From JACQGZ01 sp036004665 (lineage in GTDB: Bacteria > Sysuimicrobiota > Sysuimicrobiia > Sysuimicrobiales > Humicultoraceae): 64,000 nucleotides of DNA. The stretch is from the NCBI GenBank assembly GCA_036004665.1, contig DASYRG010000003.1:1-64000 (forward strand), written 5' to 3'. A program made the translations under genes and the position numbers. The notes beneath the pieces were generated by a model, which worked only from the letters and a program-made list of their open reading frames with translations, ran no database searches and had not been told where the DNA came from. The number at the start of each line of letters is the position of its first letter. Within the stretch, counting starts at the first letter, position 1. Positions 1 to 8,912 of the stretch are shown one piece after another.

Positions 1-13
1 GACGAGTAATCCG

Positions 14-202
14 ATGAGCGTTCAGGCGACGGGAGCCACGCACGTCGAGCTCCTCGTGGCCGGTCACTCCCGCCACTACAAGATCGTCACGCTGGGAGCG
101 AGCATGAACACGATCGTCGTGACTGCCGTCACCATCACGCCGTCCGAAGACCGTGACGTGCCGCAACAGAGCCTGCTGGATGTCTTGAACGAACTGCTCT
201 AA
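14..202 (+). CDS. Small hypothetical protein, possibly the 3' end of a longer gene
   Basis: The 62-residue product is rich in Val, Thr and Leu, has no membrane segment and matches no family I recognise. The frame stays open upstream of the ATG to the window edge (T-S-N-P before the Met), so this may be the C-terminal part of a larger protein. The composition looks protein-like rather than a random high-GC frame. No Shine-Dalgarno sequence can be judged because only 13 bases precede the ATG. Confidence 0.45.
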   Translation: MSVQATGATHVELLVAGHSRHYKIVTLGASMNTIVVTAVTITPSEDRDVPQQSLLDVLNELL

Positions 203-278
203 CCGATTCAACGGGTGACTGAAAGAGAACGGGGAGCGCCGATGCGCTCCCCATCTCATTTCGCACCCCGCTCCACTC

Positions 279-431
279 CTACTCGTGCCTGTGCGCGGTG
301 CGCAGTACCTCCTCGCGGGAGACGTCCTTGCTGTGCTCCTTCTTCATGTGATCCTGGGCCTTGCGCACCAGCTCCTCTTCGTTGTCGGCTTCCACCGGAT
401 GACCCATACTGCACGCCCATCGCATCTTCAT
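279..431 (-). CDS. DUF1059-like small protein
   Basis: The 50-residue protein begins MKMRWACSMGHPVEADNEEE and continues with a segment that resembles the DUF1059 pattern: a short Cys-containing strand, then an acidic stretch and a helix with His-rich ends (AQDHMKKEHSKD). The start at 431 was preferred over an upstream in-frame Met at 527 because a purine-rich AGAGGGGGTG lies just before it and the extra 32 residues do not look like protein. Family members are stand-alone small proteins of unknown function. It lies downstream of the oxidoreductase gene on the same strand. Confidence 0.6.
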   Translation of the reverse strand: MKMRWACSMGHPVEADNEEELVRKAQDHMKKEHSKDVSREEVLRTAHRHE

Positions 432-530
432 CCTGCACCCCCTCTGATCACTGTCCTGCTCGTTTCGAAACTTTGCCCCGCAGGGGGGGATTCCTCTCTG
501 GACGACCCGGATTTCGGGACGTCGCAAAGC

Positions 531-1502
531 CTAGTCCGTCCCCGTCGACATGCTGTTGGTGCGGAGCAGGTCGAGGGCAGCCATATTGGCCACGGCGTCC
601 TCCGCCGGATACCGCGGCGCCGCGCCGTTTAGCACGCAGGCACCGAAGTGGTCGACCATCCGCGTGTACTGGTTGGTCCCGGGGATCTCGAGGCGCTCCT
701 CCTGGCCGCGGCGGCGGAGCAGGATCAGGGCCGGGTCCTCACCCGGGAGAAAGGGACGGAGGAGCGTGACGGTCCCCTCAGTCCCTACGATCTCGCAGAA
801 CTGGCGGTCCGCGGCGCGAAGGCCGCAGTCGATGAGCGCGGACGCGCCCTGGGGGAAGGTGAGGAGGCCGGAGAGACGGACGTCCACGCCGCGCTCGAAG
901 GTCGCGGCCGCGGTGGCCCGGTCGGGTTCGCCAAGGAGCAGCCGGCTGATGCTGACGGTGTAGCAGCCCACGTCCAGCAGCCCGCCGCCGCCGAGGGCAC
1001 GGTTGAGGCGGATGTCCGCGTCCGACCCGACCGTGAAGGTGAAGCCCGCGCGCACCAGCCACGGGCGGCCGACCGCCCCCTCGCGCACTAACGCCGCCAG
1101 CCGCTCGATCTGCGGGTGGTGGCGGTACATGAAGGCTTCCTGCAGGAGGACCCCGGCGCGGGAGGCGGCGCCGGCCATCTCCGTCGCTTCCGCCGCGTTG
1201 AGACCGATCGGTTTCTCGCAGAGGATGTGCTTGCCGGCCGCGGCCGCCCGCAGCGTCCACTCCTTGTGCATGCTGTTGGGGAGGGGGATGTAGACCGCGT
1301 CCACCTCAGGGTCGGCGAGGAGGTCTTCGTAGGCGCCGTGCGCGCGGGGGATGTCGAACTGGGCGGCCGCCTGGCGGGCCCGTTCCGGCGCGCGGCTGGC
1401 GATGGCGGCCAGGGCGCCGGTCTCTGAGGCGGCGATCGCGGGGAGGACCCGGCGCAGCCCGATGCGGGCGGTGCTGAGGATGCCCCAGCGGAGTCGAGCC
1501 AT
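531..1502 (-). CDS. Gfo/Idh/MocA family NAD(P)-dependent oxidoreductase
   Basis: The 323-residue protein has the expected two-domain plan. An N-terminal Rossmann fold starts with WGILSTARIG, and the family EKP motif is at residues 96-98 (CEKPIGL) with the conserved Lys. The C-terminal alpha/beta domain contains LLDVGCYTVS near residue 175. Enzymes of this family oxidise or reduce sugars, polyols or related alcohols; the closest textbook resemblance is to xylose/glucose-fructose type dehydrogenases, but the substrate cannot be read from the sequence. The ATG at 1502 is the first start in the frame. The gene diverges from the propeller gene at 1613. Confidence 0.85.
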   Translation of the reverse strand: MARLRWGILSTARIGLRRVLPAIAASETGALAAIASRAPERARQAAAQFDIPRAHGAYEDLLADPEVDAVYIPLPNSMHKEWTLRAAAAGKHILCEKPIGLNAAEATEMAGAASRAGVLLQEAFMYRHHPQIERLAALVREGAVGRPWLVRAGFTFTVGSDADIRLNRALGGGGLLDVGCYTVSISRLLLGEPDRATAAATFERGVDVRLSGLLTFPQGASALIDCGLRAADRQFCEIVGTEGTVTLLRPFLPGEDPALILLRRRGQEERLEIPGTNQYTRMVDHFGACVLNGAAPRYPAEDAVANMAALDLLRTNSMSTGTD

Positions 1503-1612
1503 TGCAGCACCAGTATGGGAACGGCCGGCTTACCTGTCGACCCGCCAGAGTGTTCGGCAGGGAGCGCCGCGCGGTGGGCCGAACCGTCCTGACGCAGACG
1601 CGGAGGTGTGCG

Positions 1613-2728
1613 ATGCCGAAGGTGATGGTGCTGGCGGGGACGACCGACGGGCTCTACGTCGCCGAGAGCGACGGGAAGCGGCGGCAGTGGCGGCGGCGCG
1701 GCCCGTATCTACGGGGCATGAGCGTCAGCCACTTCGCCTGGGACTCCAAGGCGAAGACGATCTACGCTGCGACCTTTGACGACGGCGTCCAGGCCAGCAA
1801 GACGATGGGGCGGACCTGGTCGCCGCTGAACACGGGGCTGCCGGTGCGCAAGGTCTGGACGGTGGCGGTCCACCCCAAAGACTCAGATCAGCTCTGGGCC
1901 GGCACGCACTTCAGCTATCTCTTCACCAGCAAGGACCGCGGACGCTCCTGGTCGATCGTCGGCGGCTACCTCACCGCGCCGGGGAAAGAGGGGCGCTACG
2001 GCGACTGGAGCATGGGTACAGGGGGCAACGCCATCCACGGCCTGCACATTGACCCCGACGATCCGCGGCGGATGTACGTGGTCAGCAGCACCGACCACGG
2101 CGCCGTGCGCAGCGAGGACGGCGGAGAGACGTGGTCCTACATCCGCAAGGGCGTGATCGAATCGTGCCCGCTCGCCTCCCGCTCGGAACTGGGGATCCCG
2201 CCCGATGGTCCCGAGCATGCGCAGGCCCACCTCGATCAGGTGCACGCCTGCACCCACCGGCTGGGCGTCGTTCCCGGCCAGCCGCGCATCCTCTATCGCC
2301 AGCAGCACTGCGGCGTGTACCGCAGCGACGACCACGGCGAATCCTGGAAGGACATCTCCACAGGTCTTCCGGACCGCCACGGCTTTCCGGTGGCGGTGCA
2401 CCCGCGGGATCCTCAGACCGCTTTCGTCGTTCCCGCCTATCAGGGCAAGAAGTGCACCAAGCACAATTCCTGCATCGTGGGACAGCTGGAAGTCTACCGC
2501 ACGCGCACCGGGGGCGGGTCCTGGGAGCCGCTGCGCGAGGGGCTGCCCGCGGAGGCGCATACCATCGTGCTCCGCCACGGGATGGATGCCGACCGGCTGC
2601 GCCCCGCCGGCCTCTACTTCGGAACCAGCACCGGGGAGCTCTACGCCAGCGCCAACGAGGGGGATTCCTGGCGGACCATCGCCTCGGGGCTGCCGCGGGT
2701 ACAGGGGGTCGTCGCCGTCGTTGTCTGA
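1613..2728 (+). CDS. Asp-box (BNR/sortilin-like) beta-propeller protein
   Basis: The 371-residue protein contains about six Asp-box turns of the form S-x-D-x-G-x-S/T-W: SKDRGRSWS, SEDGGETWS and SDDHGESWK are clear, with degenerate versions KTMGRTWS, TGGGSWE and NEGDSWR. This indicates a propeller of the type seen in sialidases, VPS10/sortilin and YCF48-like proteins. No sialidase catalytic set is evident, so a binding or scaffold role is more likely than hydrolysis. No signal peptide is visible. The ATG at 1613 follows GGAGGTG and was chosen over an upstream in-frame ATG at 1502, which lies inside the promoter region of the divergent gene. Confidence 0.75.
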   Translation: MPKVMVLAGTTDGLYVAESDGKRRQWRRRGPYLRGMSVSHFAWDSKAKTIYAATFDDGVQASKTMGRTWSPLNTGLPVRKVWTVAVHPKDSDQLWAGTHFSYLFTSKDRGRSWSIVGGYLTAPGKEGRYGDWSMGTGGNAIHGLHIDPDDPRRMYVVSSTDHGAVRSEDGGETWSYIRKGVIESCPLASRSELGIPPDGPEHAQAHLDQVHACTHRLGVVPGQPRILYRQQHCGVYRSDDHGESWKDISTGLPDRHGFPVAVHPRDPQTAFVVPAYQGKKCTKHNSCIVGQLEVYRTRTGGGSWEPLREGLPAEAHTIVLRHGMDADRLRPAGLYFGTSTGELYASANEGDSWRTIASGLPRVQGVVAVVV

Positions 2729-2732
2729 GCGG

Positions 2733-3053
2733 CTAGCTGAGCAGGGCGAGACCGAGCAGGTGGAAGCCGACGAGTCCCAGGTAGACGAAGGTGACGATGC
2801 GGACTAGCCGCAGGACGCGGGCTGGACGCAATCCTCTCGGAATGACCAGCGTGAGGCCCAGGCCCAGCACCGTGAGAATCGTGAACTTCATCACGGTCGG
2901 CCAGGGGGTCCAGAGGAGTGGGGCGAGGATCCCGTTGAGCTCGCCGACCCCCTGTTCCGCCGCCCGATAGGTAAAGACCAGGTCCAGGGCATTCGCGATC
3001 CAGAGCGCCCAGTACCAGCGCCACATGTGACGGAGGCTGAGAGTCGGAGACAT
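2733..3053 (-). CDS. DUF5658-like small integral membrane protein
   Basis: The 106-residue hydrophobic protein has three to four predicted membrane segments. It opens with MWRWYWALWIANALDLVFTY (residues 10-29), a pattern typical of DUF5658 proteins, which have no known function. A start at the internal Met10 (3026) is also possible. It converges with the propeller gene, leaving only four bases between the stop codons. It diverges from the glycosyltransferase with a 33-base spacer, so promoters for the two genes must overlap coding sequence or each other. Confidence 0.65.
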   Translation of the reverse strand: MSPTLSLRHMWRWYWALWIANALDLVFTYRAAEQGVGELNGILAPLLWTPWPTVMKFTILTVLGLGLTLVIPRGLRPARVLRLVRIVTFVYLGLVGFHLLGLALLS

Positions 3054-3074
3054 CGTCTTATCTGGGAAACACTG

Positions 3075-3080
3075 TAGTAT
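3075..3080 (+). promoter_or_regulatory. Putative -10 element of a leaderless glycosyltransferase transcript
   Basis: TAGTAT is followed by exactly six bases and then the GTG start at 3087. This is the geometry expected when transcription starts at the first base of the coding sequence. No convincing -35 hexamer and no Shine-Dalgarno sequence precede the GTG. Confidence 0.45.
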
Positions 3081-3086
3081 TACCCC

Positions 3087-4301
3087 GTGATCGGTTCTTC
3101 CTCCTCCGGCAGACCGGCCGTGACCCCGTTGACCGTCGCCATGCTGTCCGAGTCGTACATCCCGCGCCTCAGCGGCGTGGTCATCTCGCTGACCTCCTAC
3201 GCTCAGGCGTTGCGGGCGGACGGCCACCGCGTCGTCATCGTGGCGCCCGCCTACCCCGGGCACCGCGACGAGGACCCCGACGTGCTGCGCCTGCCCTCGG
3301 TGCGGAACCCCGCCGACCCCGGCTTCCCCGTGGCGCTGCCGCTGCGCGCCCGTGTCCTCAGAGACCCGCGCGTCCAGGCGGCCGACGTGGTCCACGCGCA
3401 CTCGCCCTTCGTCATGGGGCGGCTGGCCCGCAGCGCCGCACGCAGGCTTGGGCGGCCCCTCCTCTTCACGCACCATACCCTCTATCACGAGTACGTCCAT
3501 TACGTCCCCTGGCTCTCCCCGCGCCTCACCCGCCCGGCCGTCCTGCGCTACGTCCGAGAGTTCGCCAACCGCTGCGATCTGGTGATCGCCCCCTCCGGGG
3601 TGATCCGAGAGATGCTGCGCACCCATGGGGTGACGGCGCGCATCGAGGTCCTCCCGACGGGGACCGTAGATCCGCGCCAGACCGCCCGAGCAGACCTCCG
3701 CGCGGCGCGCGCCCGCTACGGCATTCCGGCCGACCGCCCGCTGCTGGTGACCGTCAGCCGCCTCGCGCCGGAGAAGAGTGTGGACGTGATCCTCCGGGCC
3801 TTTCAGCAGGTGAGCGAGCCCCCGGGGGCGTATCTGCTGATTGTCGGCGGCGGGCCCAGCGCCGCCAGTCTGGAAGCGCTCGCCCGCGAGTTGGGCATCG
3901 GCGAGCGCGTCCGCTTCACCGGAGCCCTCCCGCACGAGGGCGCTCTCGAGGTCATGGCGGGGGCCGACCTCTTTGTCTTCGCCAGTCAGACGGAGACGCA
4001 GGGTCTGGTCCTCGTCGAGGCCATGGCAGCCGGCGTGCCAGTCGTCGCGGTCGGGGTGGCGGGGGCGGCCGAGGCGGTGGTGGATGGGGAGTCCGGTCTG
4101 CTCGTCTCCCCCGGCCCAGATCCACTGGCGGCGGGGATGAGGCGGCTGCTGGCCGATCCCACGCTCCGGGCGCGGCTAGGCCGGCGGGGGAGGGAGATCG
4201 CCGCAGGGTATGCGGCCGCGGCTCTGGCCCGGCAGCTGGTCGGGTTGTACCACTCGGTGATGATCGAACACGCGTCGGAGGGACTGCCCCAACGCACCTG
4301 A
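3087..4301 (+). CDS. GT4-family glycosyltransferase
   Basis: The 404-residue GT-B enzyme transfers a sugar from a nucleotide-sugar or phosphosugar donor to a lipid or other acceptor at the inner membrane face. Visible family features are the N-terminal glycine turn RLSGVVISLTSYA, VVHAHSPFVMG, the domain junction LPTGTVD, VSRLAPEKSVDVILRAF at the start of the donor domain, and the E-x7-E block QTETQGLVLVEAMAAGVPVV. The closest resemblance is to diglucosyl- or mannosyl-diacylglycerol synthases and PimB-like enzymes, so a glycolipid product is plausible but not shown. The GTG start appears leaderless. Confidence 0.88.
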   Translation: MIGSSSSGRPAVTPLTVAMLSESYIPRLSGVVISLTSYAQALRADGHRVVIVAPAYPGHRDEDPDVLRLPSVRNPADPGFPVALPLRARVLRDPRVQAADVVHAHSPFVMGRLARSAARRLGRPLLFTHHTLYHEYVHYVPWLSPRLTRPAVLRYVREFANRCDLVIAPSGVIREMLRTHGVTARIEVLPTGTVDPRQTARADLRAARARYGIPADRPLLVTVSRLAPEKSVDVILRAFQQVSEPPGAYLLIVGGGPSAASLEALARELGIGERVRFTGALPHEGALEVMAGADLFVFASQTETQGLVLVEAMAAGVPVVAVGVAGAAEAVVDGESGLLVSPGPDPLAAGMRRLLADPTLRARLGRRGREIAAGYAAAALARQLVGLYHSVMIEHASEGLPQRT

Positions 4302-4361
4302 TTCGCACCCGGGGCTCCTGCGGGCGCAGTTGGCCGCGGGAGATTTGAGAGGAGATGCCGC

Positions 4362-7300
4362 GTGTACCTGAAGCGCCTTGAGCTGGCCGGCTTTAAGACC
4401 TTTGCCGACCGCACCGACCTCGAGTTCGCCCCCGGCATTACAGCCATCGTCGGTCCTAACGGCAGCGGGAAATCCAACCTCAGCGACGCCATCCGCTGGG
4501 CCCTCGGCGAGCAGCGCACGCATACCCTCCGGGGGACCAAGACCGAAGACTTCATCTTCGCCGGCAGCGCGAAGCGGCGGGCGCACGGCATCGCCCAGGT
4601 GGGGCTCGTCCTCGACAACACCGACGGGTCGCTGCCGTCCGAGTTTTCCGAGATCGGGGTAATGCGGCGGGCCACGCGCGGCGGGGACGGGGAGTTCTTC
4701 CTCCACGGCCTCCCCGCTCGGCTGCGGGACATTCAACTGCTCTTCCTCGGCACCGGCCTGGGCGGGCGCTCCTACGCGCTGATCAGCCAGGGCGAGGTGG
4801 ACGCCGTGCTCAACGCGTCTGCCCAGGAGCGGCGTCTGCTGCTGGAAGAGGCGGCGGGACTGGCCCGCTACAAGCGCCGCCGCCACGAGAGCCTGCGCAA
4901 ACTGGAGCACGCCGAGCTCGCTTTGCAGCGGATCCGCGATCTGCTTGCGGAGTTGCAGGCGCAGCACGCGCACCTCGCCGAGCAGGCGGAGGCGGCGCGG
5001 CGCCACCGCGACTATCTCGCTGAGACGGAGAGTCTGGAACGCGCTCTCCTCGCCGAGGTGGCGCGGCGGCTCCACAGTTCTGCGCAGCGCTTCGCCGCGC
5101 AGACGGATCTGGCCCGCGCGCGGCTGAGTGAACTGGCCGAGTCGGCGGAGGCAGCGCGGCGCGAGGCGGAGACTCACCAGCAGAGGCGCGAGGCCCTCAC
5201 CCGGGGCTGGGAGACCCAGCAGCGCCGCCTGCTCGAGGTCTTCCGGGAGCAGGCCGCGGCGGCGTCGGCGCTGGAGCGGGCAGAGGCCCGGCTGGCGGCC
5301 CACGGCCAGGAGGAGGCCCGACTGGCCGCCGAGGCCAAAGCGCTCGAGGCCGACCTCAGTCGCCTCGGTGTCGAGTCCGCCGCTATCGCCTCGCAACGGC
5401 AGGCCGCCGACTCCGAAGCCGCCACGATCCACGACACACTGACCGATGGCCTCGCCCTCCTCGATGAGGCCGAGCGCGCGGACGCCGCGCTGGTTGCCGA
5501 GGTGGAATCGCAGGTCGCCGCCCACGCCAGAGTGGTCGCGGCCCGCGCCGATCTGGCGCGCCGCATCGGCGCTGCCGACGCCCGTGCCGCCGTGCTCGAG
5601 CAGCAGGAGCGGGCGCTCGCCGGGCGCCGCCGCCGCTTGGAGGCCCGGCTGTCGGAGGCGACCGTCGAAGAGGAGCGGCTGACCGCACGCGTGCGCGCGC
5701 GCGCCGACGCGCTGGCGACCAGGACGGCGGCGGTGGCCGCGGCGGAAGCGCGCCTCCGCGCGCTGGAGGGCCAGCGCGATGCGCTGGAAGCGGAGCGGCA
5801 GACAGCGGATGGACGCCGCCACCGCCTGGAGTCTCGTCTCCAGGCCCTCGAAGAGGCGACGGCGCAGTTTGCCGGGTACGAAGAGGGCGCGCGCAGCCTG
5901 CTGCTCGCGCAGCGCGGCTCGCCCGGGACGCACCCCGGCATCCTGGGGGCACTGGTCGATCAGATCGAGGTCGAACCGGCCTACCGGGCGGCGGTGGAGG
6001 CGGCGCTGGGTCGCCGGCTCTACTGTCTGCTCACGCGCGGGGTGGCAGACGTGCGTGACGCTCTGGCGGCTGTCCGTGCCAACAGGCGCGGACCGGTGTC
6101 CTTCCTTCCCCTTGACCGGCTGGCGCCCCGCCATCCCAACGGGCCGGCGCCGGACGGAAACGGCATCCTGGGCCCCGCCGTGGCGTTCGTCGCCGCACAA
6201 GGAGAGGCCGCCCGCGCGGTCGAGGCGCTCCTCCGCGACGTCATCGTCGTGGCGGAGTTGGAACGGGCGTTTGCGGTCATCGCCGCCGGCCACCGCGGGC
6301 GCGTGGCGACGATGGCGGGCGAGTTGCTCTCGCCCGACGGCGTGGTAACGGTGCGCGGAGCCCGGAATGGAGAGGGCTCACCGCTCTCCCGCCGCGGCGA
6401 CATCGAGGGCGCACGGCGGGAGCTGACCGAGGTCATTGAAACGCTGCAGGGATACCGGCAGCGCGGGACCGTTCTGGAGCGAGAGCGTCAGCGCGCGGTG
6501 GAGGAGATCGCCGCGCTGACCGAGCAGCGGTTGGCGGAAGAGCGTGCCGTGGCCGAGGCGCAGACTGCGCTGGCGGCGGCGGCTCGCGCACGCAGCCGCC
6601 TTCCGCTCGATCTCGAGGAGGTCGTCGGTGAGGCTGCGGAGACCGCCGCCCACCTGAGCGCGGTGAAGGAGGACCGCGAGAGGCTGGCGGCTGAGGCAGA
6701 CGCCCTGGACGCGGCCGCGCGCGACCACGAAGCGTCCATCACGAAAGGGCGCCGCGCTACCGCAGAGCGCCGCGAGCTGCTGGACAGGCAACGGCGAGAG
6801 GCCGAGGGCGCCCGTCTCAACCTGGCCGGACTGGAGGCGACCCGGCAGGGTCTGGCGGCGCGTCAGGGAGACTTCGAGGGCCGCCATGCGGCTGTGGCGT
6901 CCCGGCGGGACCGGATTGTTGCCGCTTCGGCAGCGCTGAGCGCCGAGCGGCCGCGGCTGGAAGCGGAGACGGCCGACGCAGCCGTGGCGCTGCAGCGCGT
7001 GACCGCGGCCCAGGCCGACGCGCAGAAGGCGACGGTCGATCTCGAAACAGACCGCGCGGGCGCGGACGCGGCTCTGGGGACGGCGGTCGAGCAGGCGCGG
7101 CGGGCGGAGGAGGAGGCCCGCGTCGCCGAGGCCGCGGTGCATCGAGCGGAAGTCCGAGCGGCACAGTCGGAGACCGAATGGAGCGCAATGGAGGCGCGCC
7201 TCGCCGAGGCGGGGCTGTCGTGGAGCGCGGCAGAGATCTTCACGCTGCCGCTCCCCCGAGATGAGGCGCGCGGTCGCCTGGAGGCGCTGCGCGGGCTGGT

Positions 7301-7967
7301 GGCGGCGATCGGGCCGGTGAACATGCGCGCAATCGACGAGCAGGAAACCCTCGCCGCCCGGATCGAGCGGCTCGGCGGGCAGGTGGAAGATCTCGACGGC
7401 GCACGCGCCGCTCTGGCCGAACTCATCGCCCTGCTCGACGCCGTCCTGCGCGTGCGCTTCCGCGAGACCTTCGAGGCGGTGTCGGCGGAGTTTGGCCGCC
7501 TCTTCACCCGTCTCTTTGAGGGCGGGAGCGCCCATCTGGAGCTGGTCGCCGAAGATCCGGAGAGGGGGACGGAGCCGGGGTTGGACGTGGTGGCGCGCCT
7601 GCCCGGCAAGCCGCCGCGGGCGCTCGCCGCGCTCTCGGGCGGGGAACGCGTGCTGGTGGCGCTCTCGCTCTTGTTCGCGATGCTGCGCGTCCACCCTAGT
7701 CCCTTCTGCGTCTTCGACGAGGTGGAGGCGGCCCTCGACGACGCCAACACCCGCCGCTTCACGACGCTGCTGCGGGAACTGGCCGAGATCAGCCAGATCA
7801 TCATCATCACTCACAACAAAGGGACGATGGAGGCGGCCGACGTGCTCTATGGGGTGACGATGCAGGAGCCGGGCGTCTCCTCCGTGCTGTCGGTGCGGCT
7901 GGGATCCCGTGCGCCGCGGACCGACACCCCGGCGCGCCCGCACGAGGTGGTCCGCTCGGCGCGTTGA
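4362..7967 (+). CDS. smc: Chromosome segregation protein SMC
   Basis: This 1201-residue ATPase compacts and segregates the chromosome together with ScpA and ScpB. The N-terminal head has Walker A GPNGSGKS near residue 31 and the segment ISQGEVDAVLNA. Two long Ala/Glu/Arg-rich coiled coils flank a hinge at about residues 520-650 (HPGILGALVDQIEVEPAYRA onward). The C-terminal head carries the signature LSGGERVLVALSL near 1090 and Walker B CVFDEVEAALDD near 1115. Length is normal for bacterial SMC. The GTG at 4362 sits behind GAGAGGAGATG. ftsY follows with a four-base TTGA overlap, the smc-ftsY order common in Bacillota. Confidence 0.97.
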   Translation: MYLKRLELAGFKTFADRTDLEFAPGITAIVGPNGSGKSNLSDAIRWALGEQRTHTLRGTKTEDFIFAGSAKRRAHGIAQVGLVLDNTDGSLPSEFSEIGVMRRATRGGDGEFFLHGLPARLRDIQLLFLGTGLGGRSYALISQGEVDAVLNASAQERRLLLEEAAGLARYKRRRHESLRKLEHAELALQRIRDLLAELQAQHAHLAEQAEAARRHRDYLAETESLERALLAEVARRLHSSAQRFAAQTDLARARLSELAESAEAARREAETHQQRREALTRGWETQQRRLLEVFREQAAAASALERAEARLAAHGQEEARLAAEAKALEADLSRLGVESAAIASQRQAADSEAATIHDTLTDGLALLDEAERADAALVAEVESQVAAHARVVAARADLARRIGAADARAAVLEQQERALAGRRRRLEARLSEATVEEERLTARVRARADALATRTAAVAAAEARLRALEGQRDALEAERQTADGRRHRLESRLQALEEATAQFAGYEEGARSLLLAQRGSPGTHPGILGALVDQIEVEPAYRAAVEAALGRRLYCLLTRGVADVRDALAAVRANRRGPVSFLPLDRLAPRHPNGPAPDGNGILGPAVAFVAAQGEAARAVEALLRDVIVVAELERAFAVIAAGHRGRVATMAGELLSPDGVVTVRGARNGEGSPLSRRGDIEGARRELTEVIETLQGYRQRGTVLERERQRAVEEIAALTEQRLAEERAVAEAQTALAAAARARSRLPLDLEEVVGEAAETAAHLSAVKEDRERLAAEADALDAAARDHEASITKGRRATAERRELLDRQRREAEGARLNLAGLEATRQGLAARQGDFEGRHAAVASRRDRIVAASAALSAERPRLEAETADAAVALQRVTAAQADAQKATVDLETDRAGADAALGTAVEQARRAEEEARVAEAAVHRAEVRAAQSETEWSAMEARLAEAGLSWSAAEIFTLPLPRDEARGRLEALRGLVAAIGPVNMRAIDEQETLAARIERLGGQVEDLDGARAALAELIALLDAVLRVRFRETFEAVSAEFGRLFTRLFEGGSAHLELVAEDPERGTEPGLDVVARLPGKPPRALAALSGGERVLVALSLLFAMLRVHPSPFCVFDEVEAALDDANTRRFTTLLRELAEISQIIIITHNKGTMEAADVLYGVTMQEPGVSSVLSVRLGSRAPRTDTPARPHEVVRSAR

Positions 7968-8869
7968 ACGAACGCGCGCGTCCCTGGTTCGCCCGGCTGC
8001 GCGAGAGCCTCTCCCGCACCCGTGACACACTGGCGCTGCAGCTGGAGACCATCACCGGCCGCGCCATCGACGAGACCGCTCTTGCCGATCTGGAAGAAGC
8101 TCTGATCCTCGCCGACGCCGGCGCGCCGACCGCCGCCGAGGTGGTCGCCCGCCTGCGCACCGAGCGCGGGCTGCGCACTCCCGTCGACGTCCGCGCGGCG
8201 CTGGCCCGCATCCTGCGCGAGATGCTCGGCGCCCCGGTCCCCCTCCACGTGGAACCGTCTCCCGCCGTCATCCTGGTCCTCGGCGTCAACGGCACGGGGA
8301 AGACGACCACCATTGCCAAACTCGCCGCCCGCCTGCGCGGTCAGGGCCGGACCGTGCTGCTGGCCGCCGCCGACACCTTCCGCGCCGCGGCGATCGAGCA
8401 GCTGGCCGTGTGGGGGGAGCGCCTGGGTGTCGACCTGGTGCGCCATCAGCCGGGAGGCGATCCGGGCGCCGTGGTCTTCGACGCGCTCACGGCGATGCGC
8501 GCGCGGTCCATCGACGTCCTGATCGTCGACACCGCCGGACGGATGCACACCAAGGTCAACCTGATGGAGGAACTGCGCAAGCTCAACCGCATCATCGCGC
8601 GCGACGCCCCGCCGGCGGTGGAACGGCTGCTCGTCCTCGACGCGTCCACCGGGCAGAACGCGGTCGCCCAGGCCCGCCTCTTCCACGAAGCGGTCGAGGT
8701 GACCGGGCTCGTCCTGACCAAGCTGGACGGCACCGCCAAGGGCGGAGTGCTCTTCGCGATCGCCCGCGAGGTGGGGCTGCCGGTAAAGTTCCTGGGGACG
8801 GGAGAGGGGCTCCAGGACCTCGCCCCTTTCGACCCCGAGGCGTTCGTGGAAGCCCTTCTGCCCAGCTGA
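7964..8869 (+). CDS. ftsY: Signal recognition particle receptor FtsY
   Basis: This 301-residue SRP-family GTPase receives ribosome-nascent chain complexes from Ffh at the membrane. The N-terminal four-helix bundle is followed by the G domain: G1 GVNGTGKTTTIAKLA near residue 106, the DTFRAAA insertion-box segment, G3 DTAGRMHTK and G4 TKLDGTAKGG. The acidic A domain of some FtsY proteins is absent, as in many Gram-positive bacteria. The TTG start at 7964 overlaps the smc stop as TTGA, indicating translational coupling. Confidence 0.96.
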   Translation: MNERARPWFARLRESLSRTRDTLALQLETITGRAIDETALADLEEALILADAGAPTAAEVVARLRTERGLRTPVDVRAALARILREMLGAPVPLHVEPSPAVILVLGVNGTGKTTTIAKLAARLRGQGRTVLLAAADTFRAAAIEQLAVWGERLGVDLVRHQPGGDPGAVVFDALTAMRARSIDVLIVDTAGRMHTKVNLMEELRKLNRIIARDAPPAVERLLVLDASTGQNAVAQARLFHEAVEVTGLVLTKLDGTAKGGVLFAIAREVGLPVKFLGTGEGLQDLAPFDPEAFVEALLPS

Positions 8870-8912
8870 GGGGCGGGAGGAGGCATCACCTTCAGCCCGA
8901 AGTTGAGCGGCC

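Noticed and set aside
4176..6293. A 705-codon open frame antisense to smc
   Set aside because: High-GC coding sequence leaves long antisense frames open. The product is Arg/Gly/Leu-rich with no domain, while the plus strand encodes a clear SMC.
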